From NCBI GenBank assembly GCA_037044905.1, contig JBAOKB010000093.1:124001-188000 (forward strand): a stretch of DNA of 64,000 bases, read 5' to 3'. Positions 31,392-41,532 of this stretch are shown piece by piece. The position numbers and the translations under genes were made by a program. The DNA comes from Hortaea werneckii (lineage: Eukaryota; Ascomycota; Dothideomycetes; Mycosphaerellales; Teratosphaeriaceae). The number at the start of each line of letters is the position of its first letter. The stretch's first letter is position 1. The notes under the pieces were generated by a model. It had not been told where the DNA came from. It ran no database searches and saw nothing but the letters and a program-made list of their open reading frames with translations.

Positions 31392-33773
31392 TCATCGATA
31401 GAAATCCCCGGGATCCCCACCCTCACCACCACCGCCTGCACTACTCCCACTCGGCAACCTCTGCTGCTCATGCTGCTGGGGATACTGCTGTTGGGGATGC
31501 TGTTGCTGTTGCTGCTGGGACCACCCAAACTCCCCCTGCGAAGCCGACATCTGCTGTTGCTGTTGTTGAGGAGGAGGGGGTTGATAAGCCTGATATTGGA
31601 AACCCGGCGCTGCCGCCGAAGGAGGATATCCCCCCTGTCCCGCTGCTGGTCCACCGGTACTACCGGGTTCCAACCCCGCTGAGGGAGGAGAGGAAGGGGA
31701 CATCATCTGTCCCGCTCCTCCTCCTCCACCTGGGGAATTGGGGACACCGGCACCACCACCAGATGAGGGATGAGGATGAGCAGGAGGGGGGTACTGGTAG
31801 AAACTCTCCCTCTGATCCCCCGAAGGAGGAGCAGGAGGAGGAGCGCCTGGTCCACCGACCCCCTGCTGCTGAGGGGGCGCATACCCCTCACCACCACCAC
31901 CACCGCCGCCCCCTACGGGATAACTACCCCGCTGATGATCCACAGGACTCTCATACACGCTGGTAGCGAGTTCCTGCGGATCCCCGCGGTTGAGGGTATG
32001 GATACTATTGGGGCGGATCTGGCCTTGGAAACCTCCTCCGCCTACTACTCCTCCTGCTGCTGCAGGATCTGCGGCAAGCCCACCACCAGGAGGCGGCGGG
32101 GCGCCGAAGTCCTGCGGTGAAGGTTTCCGGCGGACCTCCTGCTGCTGTTGCGGTTGCTGTTGGTGTGGAGGCGGGAGTTGTTGATGCTGCTGCACACCCC
32201 CCGGGATGAAATGGAAGGGCGCTGAGGCGCCGCCGGCGGCGCCGTTGACGATTGGAGGGCCATCGTGGGGAGGGTAAGGCGAGGTGGCGAAGCCTTGTGG
32301 GGGGCCGCCTCCGGCGGATAAAGGGGGTTCGGAAGGCGGGGCGGGGGAGTAGAAGCGTTGGGGATCCTGGTGGGGGAGGTGGGGTTGGGATTGCGCGGGT
32401 GTGAAGGGGGGTTGTTGCGGTGGGTAGCCTTGTGCGGATGCTGGGGGAGGACCTTGAGGTGGGTAGCCTGCGGGTGGTGGTGCGCCGTAGGGTTGTCGTT
32501 GTTGTGGGGGTGGGTACATAGGCTGGGAAGCTTGTGGGGTTCGGATTGGGAATTGTTGTTGTTGCTGGTAGGGGTGTGGTGGGTGTGACATTGATGATTC
32601 GAGGAGGGCCTCGTAGTCGCGTCTCGCCTTGATGAATTTCTCGTTTAATTGCGTGAAGTCATCTGCTCACCTTGTCAGTATCATCAGTAGAGGATCCGTC
32701 TGGAATCGTGACCGACCTTTCTTTTGAGAATATCTCCCGATCAACTCGATCAGTTTCGGCCTGATATTCAGCGTCCGTTGGTAAAGGTCACCAATCTCCT
32801 CCTCTTCCCTCTCGCCTCGTCTACCGCCCCCACCACCGTCCCTTACGCTCAACAGCGCAAGCAACTTCTCCACATTCTTAATTTCGCCAAAGACTTCGGC
32901 CTCCATGTTAGCATCCCGCTCAAGATCCTCCTTGGTCGGATCCTGTAACTTCTCCACGTAGTTCAAGGGAAAGATACCCGTCTGACCTCGTAGACTTCCC
33001 TTCCACCAGTCTTTGTACACGGACTCGAGCACAGCAATTACATCGTCCTTTCTGAATGCCAGCTCACCGGGCTCCGAAGGTGTAAAATCGTATAGTGCCT
33101 TGACCCGACTCACCGTCGCCGCCGTCGTGCCTTGTTGGGCGCCCGGCTGGGCCTGAGCAGGCTGGGGCTCACTATCGTCCCTCTCGGAGGCAGCGCCTGG
33201 ACCTTCGTCCCTGCCTGGACTCGCCGCCTGGTTCCCGCCTTTATCCTGCACGCTCAATGCCAGCGCCATCTGTAGCTCCTCCTCCTCTTTCCGACGATCG
33301 TCAGAGCTGATCTGCTGCTTTCCCGGTTTACTCGGCGGCATGAGGCCCGGCTGGGTGGTGCGTAACCGCTGATAGGCCTGCTCCATGATGCCCAGATCGG
33401 GGTCCTTGCGGAACTCGTCCGACCAGCTGCCCATGCGCTCGAGGACCTTCTGTTTGACCTGGGCGTGGGTATTGCGGTCGTTGGCGAGACGGAGTAGGGC
33501 ATCGGTGAAAGCTTTGGAGGCGAGTTCGCGGTGTAGCGGGGGACCGCAGTTCTGGCTCAAGGCGTTGGCCAGCTCGAGGGTGTAGAGCTGGACATTGGCG
33601 TTGCGGTGGGCGAGGCGCTTGATCAGGGCGGAGACGGCGTGGGGAGGCCCGGAGGAAGAGGCGGCGACACAGTCACAGACGTCGAGGATGTACTCCCAGT
33701 TCTCGCTCGTGAGGTTCTCGTCGGTGGCCTTGACGACGGCATCATCCATGGGGTTGGCCTGGGCTCGGAACAT
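31392..33773 (-). CDS. HSE1: ESCRT-0 subunit Hse1 (STAM homologue)
   Basis: Minus-strand exons 33773-32717 and 32662-31392 are joined by a 54-nt intron (775 aa). Domains in order: VHS at about residues 8-140 (MFRAQANPMDDAVVKATDEN start), UIM near 165-180 (EEELQMALALSVQD), SH3 at about 220-275 (ALYDFTPSEPGELAF then WWKGSLRGQTGIFPLNYV), GAT/coiled region around 285-380 (GDLYQRTLNIRPKLIELIGR). A Pro/Gln/Gly-rich tail of nearly 400 residues follows. With Vps27 it binds ubiquitinated cargo at endosomes and starts multivesicular-body sorting. The start matches the family. The tail is longer and more Q/P-rich than I remember for most Hse1 proteins, and is built from CAG/CAA and CCN runs. Confidence 0.95.
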
Positions 33774-34312
33774 GATGATGATGGGGTGTATGTGGGTGGT
33801 CTGGCTCTAGGCCGACACTACGTAGAAGGGACAGTACCTTTTGGTAAGGTAAGATTGGTGCAGACGATGGGGCGAGACAGGTACAATGAACGAGTGTGGG
33901 TGAGGAGTAGAAGCAATCCAAGTCAAAGTGGTTGCCTTACAGAGGTCAGGTAGTAGCCCTGGAGTAGAGACACTGCGGCTCTGCTAAGCGTACAGTATAA
34001 ACCCCAGCTGTTCGCGTGAGGTGCATCAAGTGCATGTGGCCAGCCAGCCAGCCAACGTCATTCCGTCGGTCATTCTTGGGCCGACTGGAGCCTCAGCCAC
34101 CAACTCCACGAATCATGCATCCCCTCCGCCACTAACCATCTACACCACTACGGCAAACGATATCTCACACTGTTTGCTAAAATTATCGCTGAACGACGTG
34201 CATTCTATCGCCAGTATCACCTTTCGAGGCAAGTCCATTGGAACAGCGACCATATAGTACTATAATCGACGAGATATTCATCCATGGAACTTCACCCCGC
34301 CACCTTCTACGC
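33774..34312. promoter_or_regulatory. Divergent promoter region, HSE1 / exonuclease
   Basis: About 540 bp between divergent start codons. A TATA-like GTATAAA occurs at about 33995 on the plus strand. No other motif was recognised. Confidence 0.45.
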
Positions 34313-35731
34313 ATGAAATGTTTTCGGACATGGCCAACTTCACCCCGGTCGATTAAATTGCCACCCCATACTAGACGTCCAAACCCTGCTCCATTCCCTT
34401 GTTATTCGCAAAGATTTCGGTATACTACACACTCTTCAGCACGATCAAATAACAACAATGTCGCCGCAAGATACGCGGATGAGATTCGGCTGCCGCCACT
34501 GACCTATTCCATCCCTACGACAAACCAGCATCAGGAACAGGAACTCTCCAAGAAATCGGTAAAAGCAGCGGCCTCAGCTGACCAATACAAAAATATGGGA
34601 AAGAATCGAGGTCCTAAACTCGCCTCATCCCGGGACCTGGAAGCAGTCCAGTCAATGCTCGGCTTACAACCCAACCCCACCTCATCCCAAGGATCCCCCA
34701 CCCCAGTCAAGGACCCCATCTTCGTCTGCATCGACTGCGAAGCCTTCGAGCACAACCATTCCAAAATCACCGAAATCGGCGTCGCCGTCCTCGACACGCG
34801 CGCAACTGCCCACTTCCATCCCAGCTCCGACCCACTCCAAGCATGGTTCCAGAAAATCCAATACGCCCACTACCGACCGGTCGAGTATGCCCGACTGCAG
34901 AACAAAACCTTCATCCAGGGATGTCCCGAACAATTCAACTTCGGCCCTACCACCTGGGTGCACCTAGCCGACATGCGACGCATCCTGCAGAACATCTTCG
35001 CGGATCCCACGCAGCTTGACCGCGCGGCGGACTTCACCCTCCCACCCACCCCCACCAGCACCACCACCCCTCCCGGTCGGAACATCATCTTCGTCGCCCA
35101 CGGCGCAGGAAACGACACCGCCTACCTCCGCCACCTATCCTTCGACCTCTCCAGCCCCTCTTCCTCCTCCTCCTCCTCCTCCTCCTCCTCCTCTGACGCC
35201 AGCATAGCCCAAACCCTCGACACCCAAACCCTAGCCGGCAGCACCAAGAAAACCCCCCTAAGCCTGCACCGCCTGTGCCTCTGCCTCAACCTGCAACCCG
35301 TAAACCTGCACAACGCGGGCAACGACGCGGGATACACGCTGCAAGCCCTACTCGCGCTGGCCGTGAACGAAGTCCAGAACCCGGGGGGATTCGCGCGGGA
35401 AATTAGGGAAGGGGAATTTGCGATCGGGCGGAAATTGCCGGGGGTGAGGTTCGAGAGGGGATGGAAGGCGGCGGTGGTTTGGGGCGGGAGTACGGTGGGG
35501 GAATCGGTTTCTGAGGTCGGTGATAGTAAGACGAGAACCACGACGTCGACGACGATGACGACGACGACTACCAAGCCAAAGGCTCTCCCAAAACAAGCAG
35601 CAGAGCGGCAGGAGCACAAGGGGACTACGAGATCGGCGGCTGGGGAGGATGGAGTCGGCGGGGCGCACAAGCGGAAACGGAAGCGGAACCCGGAGTGGGA
35701 GGGGCTGGGGGACGCTGTGGAGCGTGGTTGA
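34313..35731 (+). CDS. Gfd2/YDR514C-like DEDDh exonuclease-fold protein
   Basis: A 472-aa single-exon model starts at the first ATG of the open frame (MKCFRTWPTS); an ATG at 34595 (MGKNRGPKLAS) is the alternative. Asp 141 and Glu 143 (FVCIDCEAFE, followed by HSKITEIGVAVLDT) form exo motif I, VAHGAGNDTAYL fits motif II, and HNAGNDAGYTLQ supplies the His and final Asp of a DEDDh site. This fits the Gfd2/YDR514C C-terminal RNase-H-like family, whose biochemical role is poorly defined. The first ~60 residues are rich in Arg, Ser, Thr and Pro with almost no acid residues, which would suit a mitochondrial presequence if 34313 is used. A serine run from a TCC microsatellite interrupts the domain, and the C-terminus is basic and disordered. 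Active-site residues all look intact. Confidence 0.85.
   Translation: MKCFRTWPTSPRSIKLPPHTRRPNPAPFPCYSQRFRYTTHSSARSNNNNVAARYADEIRLPPLTYSIPTTNQHQEQELSKKSVKAAASADQYKNMGKNRGPKLASSRDLEAVQSMLGLQPNPTSSQGSPTPVKDPIFVCIDCEAFEHNHSKITEIGVAVLDTRATAHFHPSSDPLQAWFQKIQYAHYRPVEYARLQNKTFIQGCPEQFNFGPTTWVHLADMRRILQNIFADPTQLDRAADFTLPPTPTSTTTPPGRNIIFVAHGAGNDTAYLRHLSFDLSSPSSSSSSSSSSSSDASIAQTLDTQTLAGSTKKTPLSLHRLCLCLNLQPVNLHNAGNDAGYTLQALLALAVNEVQNPGGFAREIREGEFAIGRKLPGVRFERGWKAAVVWGGSTVGESVSEVGDSKTRTTTSTTMTTTTTKPKALPKQAAERQEHKGTTRSAAGEDGVGGAHKRKRKRNPEWEGLGDAVERG
35159..35193 (+). repeat. TCC trinucleotide microsatellite in coding sequence
   Basis: About eleven TCC units encode a polyserine run inside the exonuclease domain of the gene above. 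It likely forms a surface loop and may vary in length between strains. Confidence 0.9.
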
Positions 35732-35961
35732 AAGGGCCACTGCGAGACGAACCCGATGCAATGAGGGGGAAAAAAAGAAGCATGACCTCGTCCGAACGGC
35801 AAAGCCGAAGAAGAAATGGTGAGGATTTCCGAATCAGCTAAAGAGAGAAAGGAGCTATCAAGCCCAGAAGAACTCCGGATTGGGGGGGCCCCCACGCCCA
35901 CCCTTTCCCTCTCCCCACCAACCCCCCCCCCAACACACATCATCATCATCAAACCCCTCAC

Positions 35962-38900
35962 TCACCCCACAGCCCTCCACTCCCCCAAAAACTCCAAACG
36001 CGCCAGCACCTCCTCCCACCCATGCTTGGCCTCCACGCGCCTCAACAACCTTGCATCCCCGCCCTCCAGCGCCCGATCTTCTGCTTCGGACCACACGCCG
36101 GGGAGATCTTCAGGCAAACCGCGCCCCGCTTTGGCTTCCAGCACGACGAGCTCGGCGAGGTCCGGGCGCATGGATGTGCGTTTTAGGGCCGCGATGGCGG
36201 AGGAGTCTCCGCAGGCATACCGGACTTGCATTGTGGTTAGGAAGGTTTCGATTTCGGTGTCGGTCGCGAGGGGTTGGGCGGAGGAGGAAGAGGAAGGAGG
36301 GACGGGTCGGGGGGTGCGATGGCGGGGAGGGGGGAAGGTTGGTGGTGCGGCAGGTCCTCTGGCTTCTCTTGGGGGTTGTTTCTGGAGATGGCGTGTGCTG
36401 CTCGGGGTTGCTCCGATTTCGGGTTCGGACTGGCGCAGTTGTTGCTGCGAAGCATGGGATGGTTTTGGGTTCGGCTGTAAGTCGAGGGGATCTTCGGGTA
36501 GATCATCCTCCATGTCCGGTTCGGCGTCGTCTTCCTGCGAGTCGGGAGGGAGAGGCATGTCGAAATCGGGCTTTTGCGTCTCGGCGTCGAGGATGTCCTG
36601 TGTGTCTGGGGCATCGTGACGACTTTTCCGCGTATTCGCTACCCGAGGGTCGACATCCCGCGCTTCTTCTGCGTCTTGTGAAGAAGAGGAGCTGGATGAG
36701 GTGGAAGATACTTCTATGGTCTCCTGGCCCAGCGCCGCGGGGACTTCTTGTTCCATTTCCATATCGTCTTCTTCATCCTCAGCCTCGACTTTCAGTGCAC
36801 GACGCGATGCGTCGAGTCCATTTTCCACTATCCCATCTTCGGCGAAACCTGTAGAGGCATGTTTGCCGTCAGCATTTGCTACAGAGGCATGCTGCTCCTT
36901 GATGCTTTCTCCGCGTTCTGCAGCTGCGGATTTGCTTGGCGAAGAGAGATCGAAGCCGCCATCAGGCTCAGTAATACTAAGGTCAATGTAACCTTCTCGC
37001 GACCCTTGTCCCTCTTGTTCATCTTCATCCTGCGTCTCGGGCGTCTCGCCTCTGTCTATTCGATCGCGGAATTCATCCGGGCGACCCTTTTCCTTGACCG
37101 GAGAGGAAAAGTAAAGCCCAGTATTGATCTCGTCACGAGCCCGCATCGCAGATGATCTTGGGAGAGAGCCGTGTGCGCCCTCTGCCAGAGGAGGCTGGGT
37201 CATGAACATGTCATTGTCGGCCTGCCCTTCCGCCTCAGGCTCTTCAGAAGGAGGTCGCGGGTGCTGGATCTGGGTTTCAAAAGCCATACTAAGATTTTGA
37301 CTCGTCGTCTGTGACGGTTCCTCCCGATGAGATGCATTGGGCGAAGATGGCCAATGGCTGTTCGCCTCGATCACATCATCAATTTCCTGCTGTGAAGAGA
37401 GGGGCAATTCCTCTGGCACTGTCTCGTTGTGTGTGTAAGTCGTCTGATCGATCATTTCCTCGTCTTCCCGAGGCAAAGACGACCGATCTGCCGGCTTCAG
37501 ACTTATACCATTTGCCCAGTGTTCAGGCGCTTTGCCTTCCTTGAAAAGATTTTGCAGGAATTCTGCAGAGTTGCCTTGGGCTTTTCCTTGTGCCCCTTTC
37601 AATGAGGCTAGACCGGGTTCCTCGCCCTCATCTGCTTGTTCTTGAGCAGACTGACCCTGAGGCACAATGTTCTGCAGATAGATAGCAAAGTCCGTCTGGT
37701 CTTGATCTTGCTCGTCCTCTGGTAGATCGACACCGCGCAGCTGCTGGCCCTTTTGAAGCGAATGTTGACTTGCAAGGTTTGCCTCTGTCAAGGGATCACC
37801 AGTTAAATCAGGATCAATCATCTCATTGCTTCGCAATCCATCTTCAGCCTCGCCATCTTCGACAAGGTGATTCGATATCACGACGTCCTCATCTTGAGCT
37901 ACTTGCGAATCCAGACTCGGTGAACCACTGTCGCTGCCTTCGACTTCCGCTTCGTCATTGTGCTGACCAAAACCGTTGCCTCTCATCGAAATTCTGGCGT
38001 GTAGTCCCGCATGCGTTTCCTGGTCGATGGAAGGTTTTTGAGCTGACATATTGCCTTGCTGTGGCTGTGAGATTGCTCGGAAATCAAAATTTGCCTCTGC
38101 GTTGTGAGCATTGCCTTGGATTCCGTTTCCGTCATGCTGCGATGGCTCAGCAATCAGGTCTTTGTCGCTACCCTTTCGACGAGTATCGCTAGTCTCTGCA
38201 AATTCAGGGTCATTTTCGAGCCGGAGTTGTTGTTCGGCAGCTCGATTTGCTTCGGACGTCAACAAGTCGGATTGCTGCACCACACCAACCTCCTTGGGCT
38301 GGCCCCCTGACGCACCGTTCTGGCGAGGCATTGCATCCTCCTGTTCCCCTTCAGTGCTAGCAATCGAAATAGGTCGTAGAGAGGCCATGAGCGGCTGTTG
38401 GGTTTCTGGCTCGTGTCTACTATTGGAAGAATTCCTGCGTTCTCGATTTGTAAAATCATCCGCTTCATTCTTGGGAGAAGCAGGCGGTCTGATTTTCGCT
38501 TTAGGTGGTTCGACTGAAGTCTGCTCTTCCGCAGACCTCTTTCGTTTGAGATTCTTCGTTTCGCTCATCTGCTCCGCGTCAGAAGACGATTCTCCATTCT
38601 CCTCCGCTTCCAATCGCCGTAAATATTCGGGTTTCACTCGGTCTTCCCAAAACTTGCGCCAACGCTTAGCCGAGTGCTTCGGAAACGCGTCAGCCCATGC
38701 TTTCCAAGCATCACGTACTTGGCTTTTGTGCAGTCTGTAGATGTCCTCCGCCTCCCCCATTAAAGCCTCAAAATCCGTCTCGTCAAATTCCGGAGCAGGT
38801 ACTCCTTGCTTTTCAGGGCTCTGGCTCGCCGCAGGTTTAGACGACGCCTGTTGAGACGATCGCGGTAGCTTGAACTCTTTGCGCTCTAGAGCATTTTTCT

Positions 38901-39555
38901 CGCTCTCCTGAGAGTCACCGGGTGTCCCTCGTTGCTCCTCCGTCGCCCCTGCCCTTCCTTGCTCTTCGCTTGCTGACCGTTGTCCATCCTCTGCCTTCGA
39001 CGCTGCAGGCGACGCGCTTGACCTAGCGCAACCAGCAGGTGGGTTGCCCATGAGCTTCTTAATATACCGATCGCGCCACGCCTGAAATGTGTGCCGTGGA
39101 TTATGGGCTTCCAGGTGCTTGTAGATGTCGTTGCCTTTGACTGAGCCGCCCTGCTCTTCAGCCTTTTGCACCCACTGCCACAAAATCTTGTCATCCTCTG
39201 CGGTAAAGGCTCTTCTCGTTTGCTTTCCAGGTACTGAACTCGCTACATCTCGGATAGAGCCCACAGGCGGCCCAGCTCGATGATCCTCCGGATCGGGAAC
39301 CGCACCGTTACGTATCGCAGAGTCGATTAGAGTATATGAGATGCTGCCAGGTGGGCAGTCTTTGCGCACATGGTCCGCGATTACGTAGTCGGCCTGCTGC
39401 TCCAGCTTCACTACGCGACCGCCGTTGGCTTTGATCTTGTCCACGAAGTTGCTACGGGATGGTAGACGCTGTACCAGAAAGAAGCTCAGTCCTTCGAAGA
39501 GACCACCGATGGCAGGTGAGTCGCCAGTGGCATGCGACATGACGTTTTGCGCCAT
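35962..39555 (-). CDS. RAP1: Telomere-binding protein Rap1
   Basis: Single exon, 1,197 aa. An N-terminal BRCT domain covers about residues 18-95 (LFEGLSFFLVQRLPSRSNF; VVKLEQQADYVIADH). A Rap1 Myb/homeodomain follows at ~113-168 (RRAFTAEDDKILWQWV; HTFQAWRDRYIKKL). A second Myb-like segment lies after ~270 (FDETDFEALMGEAEDIY; WRKFWEDRVKPEYLRRLE). Then come ~700 acidic, disordered residues. The last ~100 residues (IETFLTTMQVRYACGDSS; WSEAEDRALEGGDARLLRRV) fit the Rap1 C-terminal protein-interaction domain. Rap1 sits at telomeres through Taz1/TRF-like proteins or by direct binding and controls length and silencing. The very long linker is notable. It is divergent from IND1, with only 333 bp between start codons, and convergent with the exonuclease gene. 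Confidence 0.93.
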   Translation of the reverse strand: MAQNVMSHATGDSPAIGGLFEGLSFFLVQRLPSRSNFVDKIKANGGRVVKLEQQADYVIADHVRKDCPPGSISYTLIDSAIRNGAVPDPEDHRAGPPVGSIRDVASSVPGKQTRRAFTAEDDKILWQWVQKAEEQGGSVKGNDIYKHLEAHNPRHTFQAWRDRYIKKLMGNPPAGCARSSASPAASKAEDGQRSASEEQGRAGATEEQRGTPGDSQESEKNALERKEFKLPRSSQQASSKPAASQSPEKQGVPAPEFDETDFEALMGEAEDIYRLHKSQVRDAWKAWADAFPKHSAKRWRKFWEDRVKPEYLRRLEAEENGESSSDAEQMSETKNLKRKRSAEEQTSVEPPKAKIRPPASPKNEADDFTNRERRNSSNSRHEPETQQPLMASLRPISIASTEGEQEDAMPRQNGASGGQPKEVGVVQQSDLLTSEANRAAEQQLRLENDPEFAETSDTRRKGSDKDLIAEPSQHDGNGIQGNAHNAEANFDFRAISQPQQGNMSAQKPSIDQETHAGLHARISMRGNGFGQHNDEAEVEGSDSGSPSLDSQVAQDEDVVISNHLVEDGEAEDGLRSNEMIDPDLTGDPLTEANLASQHSLQKGQQLRGVDLPEDEQDQDQTDFAIYLQNIVPQGQSAQEQADEGEEPGLASLKGAQGKAQGNSAEFLQNLFKEGKAPEHWANGISLKPADRSSLPREDEEMIDQTTYTHNETVPEELPLSSQQEIDDVIEANSHWPSSPNASHREEPSQTTSQNLSMAFETQIQHPRPPSEEPEAEGQADNDMFMTQPPLAEGAHGSLPRSSAMRARDEINTGLYFSSPVKEKGRPDEFRDRIDRGETPETQDEDEQEGQGSREGYIDLSITEPDGGFDLSSPSKSAAAERGESIKEQHASVANADGKHASTGFAEDGIVENGLDASRRALKVEAEDEEDDMEMEQEVPAALGQETIEVSSTSSSSSSSQDAEEARDVDPRVANTRKSRHDAPDTQDILDAETQKPDFDMPLPPDSQEDDAEPDMEDDLPEDPLDLQPNPKPSHASQQQLRQSEPEIGATPSSTRHLQKQPPREARGPAAPPTFPPPRHRTPRPVPPSSSSSAQPLATDTEIETFLTTMQVRYACGDSSAIAALKRTSMRPDLAELVVLEAKAGRGLPEDLPGVWSEAEDRALEGGDARLLRRVEAKHGWEEVLARLEFLGEWRAVG

Positions 39556-39888
39556 TCGTCCGCCGCGGTGCCGTCGAAGTCGATCCTTTTTATCTTCTTA
39601 TTCCATGAAGCGCGGATGTGTAGAGGCTGACGCGAAAGAAGCGCGGCGACCCGGAAAGGCGGGGGAGGATTTGCGGCTTGCCTGTTTCGGTCGGCAATTG
39701 GAGCTCACTTTGAGCAGCCAGATCAAAGCCTCAGGTGAAGCTTGATGGAAGTTTCACCAAATTTCATGGGCTCAGAGGCGTGACACCATCAATGCCGCGG
39801 AACCCGTGCACCAATTCTCACGGTTGTGAATGATGGAATCGTCCTTCATCCACCAACCTTGCAGGCTGTTGCCTTTCATCATCTGACA
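39556..39888. promoter_or_regulatory. Compact divergent promoter, RAP1 / IND1
   Basis: 333 bp between divergent start codons must serve both genes. An ATG-less extension of the IND1 frame reaches into it. No specific binding motif was identified. Confidence 0.5.
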
Positions 39889-41176
39889 ATGGACAGCCTA
39901 ATGCATAGCTGCTTGAGGTTGCCAGCGTTAGTGCGTAGCCATGCATTCGGTGTCGCGTGCGGTCGCCGTGCGATATCCACATCCCAGTGCTTGAGGCAAG
40001 GCCATGAGAACCCATTGGTAATACACTTCCTTCCTATTACGACGATTGCTTAGCTATGGATCTTAAACGAGCCTTCACGGGACGTATAACAATTGAATGC
40101 GTAAAGGCTGACAGCTTCAAAGGGTCTCCCTCGATCAGGAACGCCACCGAACTTGGCCGCTCGCATGAAACGAGGTACGTCCTGCAACACTCAGGGTCTA
40201 CTGAGACGGTTCTGATCATCACCCCAGGCCTTCCTGAAAAACGCCCGATTCCGAATGTGACCAAGATCGTTGCAGTCAGCAGTGCCAAGGGTGGTGTAGG
40301 CAAAAGCACTGTTGCCGTCAACCTCGCTCTAGCGGCTGCACGACAGGGCGTGGCGACTGGTATTCTTGATACAGATATCTATGGGCCAAGCATCCCCACA
40401 CTACTCGGCGTAAGTCTGCTTCAATTCAACTCGTTTGAAATAATGCGCTGAGTGGAGATCTAGCTGGAAGGACTTGAGCCGGAGCTGGACTCAAATAATC
40501 GCCTCATGCCACTTACCGCCTATGGCCTACGCGCCATGTCGATGGGCTTCTTGGTGCCTCAAGATAGTCCTATAGCATGGCGAGGCTTGATGGTACAGAA
40601 GGCAATGAACCAGCTAATGTTTGAAGTATCCTGGCCAAAGCTGGACCTCCTGATCCTAGACTTGCCTCCCGGAACGGGTGATGTTCAGCTGACCATCGCT
40701 CAAAGCCTCGTACTTGCCGGTCAGTCCTGTCTCAAGTTATGCTGAAAGCGATAATGCTGATGTGTGCGACAGGAGCAATCATCATTTCAACTCCGCAAGA
40801 CCTAGCCCTTCGGGATGCGGTCCGCGGTGTCGATTTCTTCAAGAAGACCAACGTTGACATCTTTGGCATGGTGCAGAATATGAGTTCGTTTACTTGCACC
40901 GGCTGTGGGCAAAACCATGATATCTTTGGCCTTGACGGTAAGCTTTGGGCTCTGATCCTCTCCTTAGCTATCACTCTGACAATCATCATTGCAGGCGCAA
41001 AGAAGAAATGCGAGCAAATCGGTGTCAATTTGCTCGGCGACATCCCTCTGCATCCTCAAATCTGCAGCGATGCCGATACAGGGAAGCCCACTGTCGTCGC
41101 GAATCCGGAAGGGCCTCAAGCCCAGGCTTTTAGTAAAATTGCCCAAGAGCTCATATCGAAGCTCAACCTTAATTAA
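39889..41176 (+). CDS. IND1: Mitochondrial Fe-S assembly P-loop ATPase Ind1 (NUBPL)
   Basis: Six exons: 39889-40017, 40123-40174, 40228-40409, 40464-40719, 40773-40937 and 40995-41176; introns are 105, 53, 54, 53 and 57 nt; 321 aa. The 52-nt second exon was found by joining frames: it gives HENPL-GLPRSGTPPNL and RMKRGLPEKRPIPNV, as the family requires. The N-terminus (MDSLMHSCLRLPALVRSHAF, ACGRRAISTS) is a mitochondrial presequence. The Mrp/NBP35 deviant Walker A SSAKGGVGKST, DTDIYGPSIPTLLG, DLPPGTGD, STPQDLALRDAVRG and the cluster-binding CTGC are all present. Ind1/NUBPL delivers 4Fe-4S clusters for assembly of respiratory complex I, consistent with an obligate-aerobic filamentous fungus that keeps complex I. 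Confidence 0.95.
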
Positions 41177-41532
41177 TAAGAGCTCTTGATGAGCCTTTCA
41201 TCATCGCACCACAAGCGAAAGATAAGACTTATCCTTTCAGCATCGCATTTCTCAGCTTCAGTTTCTTGGCTCTGAAATACCGGCTTCCCACCGGCAATCA
41301 GTGCCGTAACGTGAGGGGTTTCGCGGGGTACATGCAGATTCACGACAGCGCTGTACTGTTGCTTCAATGCCTGGCTAAATCGTTTCAAGGTTTCCACAGG
41401 CTGCTTCCAAGAGCATTAGGCTATAAGTATTCCATGTGTCGCCATCAGTCTTCTATGTCCGCTCACGGAAAGCATCTCCAAAGCTGAGTATTTGTCATTT
41501 CCTCCAAGACTGCACACCAGTATTTCTTGATT
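41177..41532. other. 356-bp intergenic region
   Basis: Spacer between the IND1 stop and the esterase start. It presumably holds the esterase promoter; no gene or clear motif seen. Confidence 0.6.

Noticed and set aside
40056..40451. IND1 starting at ATG 40056
   Set aside because: It would replace the mitochondrial presequence and HENPLG segment by unrelated residues; the spliced model fits the family.
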